64,000 nt of DNA, from assembly GCA_012295225.1 (NCBI GenBank), contig WMKK01000004.1:809725-873724 (forward strand), given 5' to 3'. Of the stretch, positions 58,023-64,000 are shown one piece after another (position 1 is the first letter of the stretch; each line of letters starts with the position of its first letter). The notes beneath the pieces are model-generated. The model saw only the letters and a list, made by a program, of their open reading frames with translations. It made no database searches and was not told the origin of the DNA. This DNA comes from Ostreococcus mediterraneus. Lineage: Eukaryota; Chlorophyta; Mamiellophyceae; Mamiellales; Bathycoccaceae. The translations under genes were made by a program, and so were the position numbers.

Positions 58023-60212
58023 ATGGCGCGACGCGTGAGCGCGCGTGATGTGTTTTGGCAGGTGGGAGAAAGTTACGGACGCGACCGAAGTTTATGCGTG
58101 TCATTTGCGGTGGCTTTGAGCGGGGTGAGCGTGTACGCCGCGCACCAGACGCGAAAGAAGGAAATCCAGTTGTACTTTGAGTTGATGCGCGACGTTCTTT
58201 TGGGGGATAACAAGAAGGCGCGACACGCGCGAGCGACAAAAGGGGCGACGAATATTGGTGGTGGTGGCGAACGTAGTGAAACATCCAGTGGCATACGTGC
58301 GTTGAGCAGCGGCAAGCCCCCGTCGGGTATGGAGGCGAGCGAAAAGAGTCTGGCGGCGACGAAAGTAAAAACAAACAAGTCANCCTCAAAAGCTGCGGCA
58401 GTCGACCAAACGTTCTTGAGGAGGTTAAAGTTCTTGATGCGAATCGTCGTCCCATCATGGCACAGCGAAGAGGCGTTTTTACTTTTTGTACAATCCATGG
58501 CGCTCGTGTCGCGGTCGTACATTTCGTTGCGCATGGCTGAAACTGGCGGAGCCGGTTTGCGCGCGGTGATGGAGCGAGACTGGCTCAGCGGTGCCGTGGT
58601 CTTGACAGACTTTTTTATTTCAGGCGTCGCTGCGGCTGCTGTGAATTCCGCGCTGAAGTACATGACAAACTCAATCACCACGTGCTTTCGAGAACGGCTG
58701 ACGTTGCACGTGCACGACGCCTATCTTTCGCATCGAGCGTACTACAAAGCCGCCGTGTTAAGATACGGAGACTTGGACAACGCCGACCAACGTGTGGCTG
58801 AAGACCTGAATCAGTTTTGCTACACAATCAGTGATTTGTACGCTCGCACGTTCAAGCCTTTGCTAGATGTTGTGTTGAGTACGTCGCGTATGTCGCAGAC
58901 GATGGGATACAGCGGTTTGTTAACATTGTATGTTTACTTTGGTTTGTCCGGTGCCATCGTTCGGGCTTTCTCGCCACCGTTTGGGGAGTACATTGCGCAG
59001 ACGCAGAAAAGAGAGGGAGATTTCCGACGCACGCATTCGAGACTGATACAACACGCAGAAGAAGTGGCGTTTTTGGATGGCAGCGCTCGAGAAAAAGCAA
59101 TCTTAAACGGCGCTTTGCGAGAACTCACGACGTGGAGTCATTTCTACTACTACTTGCAGTTCAAGCAAGGCATCATCGACCAATACGCGTTGAAGTATTT
59201 TGCATCGATGATCGGTTGGCCCGTGCTTGCTGTGCCATTCATGCTGTCGAATAGAGATTTGAGTGCGTCTGAGATTGCGGCGAGGTACAAGGAGAATGAC
59301 ACTTTGATTAAAAGCGCGAGCGGATCGATCGGTGATTTGATGCTCGTGTACAAAAAGCTTCAACGCCTCGCGGGTTTTACGGCTCGTGTCACGGAACTTA
59401 TCGAAAGTGTTGATTCGATCCAAGTCGAACCGAGTAATGTTGAAGTCGCCGTGGAAGGCGACGACGGTATCCATTTTGAAAACGTCACAGTTCACGCCCC
59501 CGATGGTCGACTCTTGGTGCAAGATTTGACGCTCAGTGTCAATCCTGGAGAAAGTGTGTTCATCACGGGCGCGAACGGTGCGGGTAAAACGTCTATTTTC
59601 CGCGTATTAGCTGGTTTGTGGCGCGCAACGTCTGGTAAGGTGATTCGTCCGTCGCATGGGCTGGCGACAACAGATGATGGCGACGCAGCGATTTTCTACG
59701 TGCCGCAGCGGCCATATTTAGTATCTGGTACTTTGCGCGATCAAGTGATGTACCCCTTACCTGGGGATTCATCCAGAGACGACGAAATCATAGAGTGTTT
59801 ACAGCTCGCCAACTTGCTGAAGATTGTTGATGCAAGCGTACGCGGATTGGATCGCTCTGAGCACGACTGGGCGGACGTTTTGAGTGGCGGTGAAAAGCAA
59901 CGCATTGGTCTGGCTCGACTATATTTTCACAAGCCAACGTTTGCGATATTAGATGAAGCGACGAGCGCCATCAATCCCGATGAAGAGGGCTTACTATATG
60001 CGCACATTGACACCTTGGGCATTACGGCGTTTTCCATCGCGCATCGCATGGAGTTGAAACGATTCCACTCGCTTCATTTGCACCTCGCCGCAGATGGATC
60101 CGGGAAATGGTCGCTTAAAAACTTGAAAAGAGCGAGCTGGAACGTGGGCGAAGGCATGACCAGCTTGCGTAGGTCGTTTGAATTGAACACGCGCGCGTTG
60201 AACAACGCATAA
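58023..60212 (+). CDS. Peroxisomal half-size ABC transporter, subfamily D
   Basis: 729 residues, ATG at 58023 (GCGCCATGGC). One transmembrane domain followed by one nucleotide-binding domain. Seen: hydrophobic segments in the first 330 residues, the ABCD 'EAA-like' element HAEEVAFLDGSAREK, Walker A GANGAGKTS (516-524), the Q-loop segment QRPYLVSGTLRDQVMYPLPG, signature LSGGEKQR (620-627) and Walker B AILDEATSAI. Known role: import of very-long-chain acyl-CoA or related substrates into peroxisomes as a dimer. Which ABCD member it equals (ABCD1-3 or ABCD4) cannot be settled by eye. One ambiguous base at 58383 falls in the low-complexity linker. Confidence 0.9.
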   Translation: MARRVSARDVFWQVGESYGRDRSLCVSFAVALSGVSVYAAHQTRKKEIQLYFELMRDVLLGDNKKARHARATKGATNIGGGGERSETSSGIRALSSGKPPSGMEASEKSLAATKVKTNKSXSKAAAVDQTFLRRLKFLMRIVVPSWHSEEAFLLFVQSMALVSRSYISLRMAETGGAGLRAVMERDWLSGAVVLTDFFISGVAAAAVNSALKYMTNSITTCFRERLTLHVHDAYLSHRAYYKAAVLRYGDLDNADQRVAEDLNQFCYTISDLYARTFKPLLDVVLSTSRMSQTMGYSGLLTLYVYFGLSGAIVRAFSPPFGEYIAQTQKREGDFRRTHSRLIQHAEEVAFLDGSAREKAILNGALRELTTWSHFYYYLQFKQGIIDQYALKYFASMIGWPVLAVPFMLSNRDLSASEIAARYKENDTLIKSASGSIGDLMLVYKKLQRLAGFTARVTELIESVDSIQVEPSNVEVAVEGDDGIHFENVTVHAPDGRLLVQDLTLSVNPGESVFITGANGAGKTSIFRVLAGLWRATSGKVIRPSHGLATTDDGDAAIFYVPQRPYLVSGTLRDQVMYPLPGDSSRDDEIIECLQLANLLKIVDASVRGLDRSEHDWADVLSGGEKQRIGLARLYFHKPTFAILDEATSAINPDEEGLLYAHIDTLGITAFSIAHRMELKRFHSLHLHLAADGSGKWSLKNLKRASWNVGEGMTSLRRSFELNTRALNNA

Positions 60213-60371
60213 ACCAGCGGGATAGGATAAAAAACAAACTGGCAATGTCACCGCCAATCGTATGAGCTGTAAATTAAAACTTTTGAAACTGTACAAACTT
60301 CTACTTTTACTGGCCATACGGCCTTCGCTATCATGCTGCTAATGACTACTGTATCAAATCACGCACACTCC

Positions 60372-60872
60372 TCACTCCTCTTCGTCGGCGAGCTCAGCGC
60401 AGATGAAATCTTCTGCACCGTGCTCGTGAATTGCCCGTTTCGGTTCCTTCTTCTTCTTCTTCTTCTTCTTCTTATCGCGAGAAGCTGACGCGCCTGACGA
60501 CGCCGAGAGCACACGCAAACATCCCGCACATAAGTCAAATTCGTCGCATTTAGAACAACTATACCGCGCGCATCCCGGAAGTATGTATAACGCACAACCA
60601 TCGCATGTTCTTGGAAGCTCCCACGTATCCGAACGATCGATATCAGCATCGACGAAGCCAATGTCTTCCGTCAACACCGCGCGAAAACACACCATCGCGT
60701 GGCGACGCGGTATCGTCGAAAGCTTCACCTGCACCATCGTGTTTGCGTCATCAGTGCTGGCACCAGCCTCTTCAGCCGCGCCGCATGCCACCCTCGCATT
60801 CACGGCACCACCACCACCGTCCACGCCATCTCGATGTTTACGTTTCGTCGCTGTCGTCGTCGCGCCCTCCAT
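60372..60872 (-). CDS. Small ZZ-type zinc-finger-like protein
   Basis: 166 residues from the ATG at 60872. N-terminal Thr/Gly/Ala-rich part, then RHAMVCFRAVLTEDIGFVDA, a Cys cluster at about 100-128 (CDGCALYILPGC, YSCSKCDEFDLCAGC) in the CxxC...CxxC...CxxC spacing of a ZZ finger, a Lys run (encoded by CTT repeats near 60450-60470) and an acidic end. ZZ fingers bind N-terminal tails of histones or other proteins. Function unknown. Divergent from SUV3 with 112 bp between ATGs and convergent with the ABC gene (159 bp between stops). Confidence 0.7.
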   Translation of the reverse strand: MEGATTTATKRKHRDGVDGGGGAVNARVACGAAEEAGASTDDANTMVQVKLSTIPRRHAMVCFRAVLTEDIGFVDADIDRSDTWELPRTCDGCALYILPGCARYSCSKCDEFDLCAGCLRVLSASSGASASRDKKKKKKKKKEPKRAIHEHGAEDFICAELADEEE

Positions 60873-60947
60873 GCCACCGACTGACGGCAAACACAAACGA
60901 GCTCACGCACCTCAGACACGCGCGCGGCGTACCACACAAAGCGTAGC

Positions 60948-60976
60948 GTCGCCGCGCCATCGTGTGGCGCGGCGAC
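60948..60976. promoter_or_regulatory. Perfect 11-bp inverted repeat just upstream of SUV3
   Basis: GTCGCCGCGCC and GGCGCGGCGAC flank a 7-nt spacer (60959-60965). The element ends 8 bp before the SUV3 ATG. It could form a very stable GC hairpin in the SUV3 leader, or be a symmetric protein site in the 112-bp divergent promoter. Confidence 0.6.
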
Positions 60977-60984
60977 TGCTCACG

Positions 60985-63228
60985 ATGTCAAGGATCTCCT
61001 CTTCCTTACGCGCATCGTCGTCGTCGTCGTCGTCGTCTCGCGTCTCGACGTCCGTGCGCGATGTCGCGGCCGCCTTGGAGCGTATGTGGTTGCAGCCGGC
61101 GCAGTGCTTGACAACGCCCAACGTGCCGTGTCTCGCGCCGAGAGCGTTCTTCACGCCGCAAATGGCGCGCGGGTTATCGCAAGTGACAACGACGACATCG
61201 TCGATAGTGTCGTTGAGTGCGTTGCGCGTTCCAAGCGGTGATTTCCTGGGTCATGCCGCGCACGCGAGATACAGGTTTGAAGCGGCGGCGCCGTCGTCCC
61301 GAACGTATGCCACGAAGCGTCGTCGCTCAAATAAGCAGGTAGAGAATGTAGAACAGATTAAGGCGTTGATGGACATGCGCGAACCCGGAGCGTGGTATCC
61401 ACTTGCGCGCACGTTGCGACGCGAGATAACTCTGCACGTCGGCCCGACAAACAGTGGCAAGACATACGCTGCGATGCAACGACTGAAGAGTGCGGCGAGT
61501 GGCGTGTATTGCGCGCCACTTCGATTGCTTGCGTGGGAAATTTCCGAAAACATGAATCGCGACGGCGTCGCATGTACGCTTACGACTGGGCAAGAGCGTC
61601 GAGTCGTGCCGTTCGCCACACACGACAGTTGCACAGTCGAGATGGCCGACGTCACGAAGGTCATCGATTGCGCGGTAGTTGACGAAATTCAGATTTTAAG
61701 CGATCCATACCGTGGCTATGCGTACACGCGCGCGCTACTTGGCTTACCTGCGTTGGAATTACACTTGTGCGGGGATCCGCGCGTCGTGCCTTTGGTGAAG
61801 AAGATTATCAAAGCGACTGGAGATATCTTGGTCGTTAAAGAGTATGAGCGACTCTCGCCACTAGAGGTTGCCGAAGAGACGGTGAACAATCTTAAGAAGG
61901 TACGAAAAGGTGACGCATTGGTGGCATTCAGTCGAACGGCGGTGTATAGGTTGAAACGCGATTTGGAAAAAAGTAGTCAACACAGGGCGTGCGTGATTTA
62001 CGGCGGATTACCGCCCGAGGCGCGCGCCAGACAGGCGGAATTATTCAACAAAGGAGATAGTGGTTACGATGTTCTCATCGCATCAGATGCCATTGGCATG
62101 GGTCTGAATCTGAACATCAAGCGTGTGATATTTACCACAATGTCAAAGTTTGACGGCGCTGAAATGCGCCCGTTGGAGAGCGCCGAAGCGAAGCAGATTG
62201 CTGGCCGTGCCGGCCGATACGGTTTGGAATATGCAGACATGGGTATCGTCACCACGCGCTCAAAGAAAGATAGAGAAATACTCATCAGTGCTTTGAATGC
62301 GGAGATTGAGCCACTGAAATTTGCAGGTGTCGCGCCGACGTTTGAACAAGTGGAGCAGTTCTGCGCTTTGCGACCAAACGACGGGCTCGTTGCTGCTCTC
62401 GAGTCGCTTACGAGGTCCGCAAACTTGGCTCCACACTTTCGTATGCGAGATATGGACGAAATCATTGCGGTGGCAAAGCTCGTGCAAAAGCTCCCGCTTG
62501 CTCTAGAGGATCACTTTATGTTTGCCATCGCACCCGTCGACGTGCGCGATCCGATGGTCATTTCTGCGATGATGACGTTCGCGCGGCACTTCTGTACTCA
62601 CGGCCGAGTAGGCGTACGCATTATTTCCCTGCCACCCGCTCGAACGCCCACCGGCTCGACGGAGCTCGCGAAGCTTGAAAGCGCGCACAAGTGCCTGGAT
62701 TTGTATCTATGGCTCGCGAGGCGACTTCCGCAGGCATTCCCAGAAGGAGACCTGGCCAATGCGTATCGTACAGCAACCGCCATCGCCATTTCTGCTGGCT
62801 TGCAACATCTGTCGCTGTTGTCCGCAAGGCGTGCAAAGACAAAAAACGCGAGCGCGAAGTCCACGTATGTTCCGAATGTACTCCCAAACAGCGCCGTGCG
62901 CGATGCGTTCAGCGCTGTTAAGCACGCCACAAAGGAAACGGAAGATGCACGTGAGCGCCTCGGCCTGCCTCGCGTGGATGATGCTGAACGGAAAGCTGCA
63001 ACGTTGATGAGTTGGAGATTCGTCGCGACGAAACGTGACGGCGAATCTTCTGCAACAGCGAAACCTGGAGCAGTGCCAACGAAGCGCGTCGACGTTGCCG
63101 CAAAGAAACGCATCGAAAGTCATCACCCTGTTGAACCAGCGGTGCGCGTCGTCGAGCTCAAGCGCCCCAAGACGACGCAGCCAATATCTGTGAACTCGCA
63201 TCTCCGTCCGAGCTGGCTAGCGGATTGA
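60985..63228 (+). CDS. SUV3: Mitochondrial/plastid ATP-dependent RNA helicase SUV3
   Basis: 747 residues from the ATG at 60985; the frame above it is antisense to the ZZ-finger gene. The Ser/Arg-rich N-terminus with few acids ([20 protein letters not shown]) is an organelle presequence. Helicase core: Walker A GPTNSGKT (153-160), CAPLRLLAWEI, DEIQ box (233-236), LHLCGDPR, SDAIGMGLNLNIKRVIF, and QIAGRAGRYG (motif VI). The SUV3 C-terminal domain follows (PLALEDHFMFAIAPVDVRD, LDLYLWLARRLPQAFP). Known role: unwinding in the mitochondrial RNA degradosome. The tail beyond about residue 640 is basic and less conserved. This is the last intact gene before the telomere, about 680 bp away. Confidence 0.93.
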   Translation: MSRISSSLRASSSSSSSSRVSTSVRDVAAALERMWLQPAQCLTTPNVPCLAPRAFFTPQMARGLSQVTTTTSSIVSLSALRVPSGDFLGHAAHARYRFEAAAPSSRTYATKRRRSNKQVENVEQIKALMDMREPGAWYPLARTLRREITLHVGPTNSGKTYAAMQRLKSAASGVYCAPLRLLAWEISENMNRDGVACTLTTGQERRVVPFATHDSCTVEMADVTKVIDCAVVDEIQILSDPYRGYAYTRALLGLPALELHLCGDPRVVPLVKKIIKATGDILVVKEYERLSPLEVAEETVNNLKKVRKGDALVAFSRTAVYRLKRDLEKSSQHRACVIYGGLPPEARARQAELFNKGDSGYDVLIASDAIGMGLNLNIKRVIFTTMSKFDGAEMRPLESAEAKQIAGRAGRYGLEYADMGIVTTRSKKDREILISALNAEIEPLKFAGVAPTFEQVEQFCALRPNDGLVAALESLTRSANLAPHFRMRDMDEIIAVAKLVQKLPLALEDHFMFAIAPVDVRDPMVISAMMTFARHFCTHGRVGVRIISLPPARTPTGSTELAKLESAHKCLDLYLWLARRLPQAFPEGDLANAYRTATAIAISAGLQHLSLLSARRAKTKNASAKSTYVPNVLPNSAVRDAFSAVKHATKETEDARERLGLPRVDDAERKAATLMSWRFVATKRDGESSATAKPGAVPTKRVDVAAKKRIESHHPVEPAVRVVELKRPKTTQPISVNSHLRPSWLAD

Positions 63229-63480
63229 CGCGAACCTTCGGGCTGTATCGCAAAAGCAAAAGTAGTCATGAATAATTGTAATTCGCATGTAAACAATAGG
63301 GTATTTCGGTTTTTACCTCTGCGCCATGTGTTGTTACCCCGGCCTTGGATGATTTCTACCCGTAACTTTTGACAGGGAAGTGGAATTGTGAAAGCGAAAT
63401 TCTTCCAAAACTTGAAACAGGGACCACATACATAAACATTTTGGTGCTTACTTTGGTAGAGTCTTTTTTTTGTTGGGAAC
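63229..63480. other. AT-richer subtelomeric spacer downstream of SUV3
   Basis: 252 bp, clearly AT-richer than the genic part (ATGAATAATTGTAATTCG; a run of eight T at 63464-63471). No gene or RNA structure is recognised. Confidence 0.4.
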
Positions 63481-63741
63481 GCCGTGTCGATGCATCTGCT
63501 TAGCAGCAGCCCGCAAGTGGCGCAACTCGCGGTTGGCGTCAGAGGAGGAACGCAGACAGCAGGCATCATTATCCACGCGCTGCGCGACGCGAATGCCGGA
63601 CACGCGACGATACAGTTGGACGTCAAAAACGCTTCATTTCGTGATGACTTTGACGTTCGCGTGCGCGATACCGAAGTTCCGAACACAAATGTGTACATGC
63701 TTGATTTAGCGCGAACAATGATAGGCTTCAAAAAAGCTTAA
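63481..63741 (+). pseudogene. Reverse-transcriptase fragment (non-LTR-retrotransposon-like), truncated
   Basis: A short open stretch reads SSSPQVAQLAVGVRGGTQTA, then HALRDANAGHATIQLDVKNA. The order Q-L-x-V-G-V-x-G-G ... H-A-x-R ... Q-L-D-V-K-N-A is the start of a reverse-transcriptase palm, where V-K-N-A-F-N normally follows; the Asp of LDVKNA would be the first catalytic Asp. After KNA the sequence departs from the family (SFRDDFDVRV) and stops at 63741, without the YADD box. It therefore looks like a broken, 5'- and 3'-truncated copy inserted near the chromosome end. It is too short to name the clade. Confidence 0.6.
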
Positions 63742-63909
63742 ATACTGTACTGAGGGGTCCATTTTTTGCTTTCCCGGCACCGCACGACGGATGTCTTTCG
63801 TTGGATGGGTAAACCTTTTTGCGTAGATGCGCGACGTGGGTTTGCTTTTTAGGGTACGTGATACACTCCATGTTCTGGTGGCGTCAAAAGCCCTAAAAAT
63901 AATATCACG
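63742..63909. repeat. Subtelomeric junction with telomere-like motifs and short inverted repeats
   Basis: Between the RT fragment and the telomere there is an isolated TTTTTAGGG (63847-63855) and the inverted CCCTAAAAA (63892-63900 region). ACGTGATA (about 63857-63864) is matched by the inverted TATCACGT directly before the first telomere unit. No gene is seen. Confidence 0.5.
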
Positions 63910-64000
63910 TTTAGGGTTTAGGGTTTAGGGTTTAGGGTTTAGGGTTTAGGGTTTAGGGTTTAGGGTTTAGGGTTTAGGGTTTAGGGTTTAGGGTTTAGGG
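63910..64000 (+). repeat. Telomere, 13 perfect TTTAGGG repeats (right chromosome end)
   Basis: Thirteen uninterrupted TTTAGGG units run to the last base, G-rich strand 5' to 3' toward the end, as expected at a right-hand chromosome terminus. This is the Arabidopsis-type unit used by land plants and many green algae. True length is unknown because the assembly stops here. Confidence 0.99.

Noticed and set aside
60583-60984. 134-residue N-terminal extension of SUV3
   Set aside because: Antisense to the ZZ-finger gene; the ATG at 60985 already gives a good organelle presequence.
1-64000. CRISPR array, bacterial operons, rRNA operon or phage module
   Set aside because: No spaced direct repeats with unique spacers, no ribosome-binding-site-led gene strings; spliced genes, TATA boxes and a telomere show a eukaryotic nuclear chromosome.

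Overview
This is the end of a chromosome from a very compact nuclear genome of a green alga. The last 91 bases are 13 perfect TTTAGGG repeats, the plant and green-algal telomere unit. Genes encode a nucleus-encoded photosystem I subunit (PsaE), chloroplast MinD, a one-helix LHC-like protein, a phosphoglucan phosphatase of the LSF2 type, plastid-type DapF, RNA polymerase III and an importin. High GC, tiny intergenic gaps, mostly intron-free genes and Asp/Ser trinucleotide runs point to the prasinophyte order Mamiellales, most probably Ostreococcus. The species is inference.

Layout. 0-5 kb: the 3' part of acetylornithine deacetylase, convergent with the RNA polymerase III largest subunit. 5-12 kb: a two-part type II membrane protein, psaE (split by introns), a DUF89 phosphatase and minD. 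12-18 kb: an IRE1 kinase/RNase with an added CCCH zinc finger, mitochondrial ribosomal protein uL24 and an AT-richer ankyrin-like gene. 18-26 kb: a 2,099-residue armadillo-like protein with rotatin-like ends and a multi-pass membrane protein. 26-27.5 kb: two minisatellites, an 18-bp palindrome and the one-helix LHC-like gene. 27.7-32.7 kb: two secreted/surface proteins, an F-box/LRR protein and LSF2. 32.9-43 kb: SF3B2, an unknown tail-anchored protein, dapF, a DUF493 protein, a TAT-SF1/CUS2-like splicing factor, an AGC-like kinase and a tectonin-like membrane protein. 43-63.2 kb: an R3H/DExH/ankyrin helicase, a NYN RNase, SAS10/UTP3 (four exons), RPN6, NOG1, importin beta, a peroxisomal ABCD transporter, a ZZ-finger protein and SUV3. 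63.2-64 kb: subtelomere with a reverse-transcriptase fragment, then telomere.

Most genes are single-copy housekeeping genes with no operon logic. Themes that recur are pre-mRNA splicing at the SF3b step (SF3B2 and the TAT-SF1-like UHM protein), RNA metabolism and ribosome assembly (SAS10, NOG1, two helicases, a NYN RNase), and plastid functions. Many neighbours are head to head with 60-250 bp between start codons. Two of these short spacers carry perfect palindromes or inverted repeats that look like real regulatory or mRNA-structure elements.

Starts are given at ATG codons. Several long open frames begin at TTG or GTG further upstream and were trimmed. Splice sites were read by eye from GT/AG signals, reading phase and family similarity. 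All family names come from motif recognition, without a database search.
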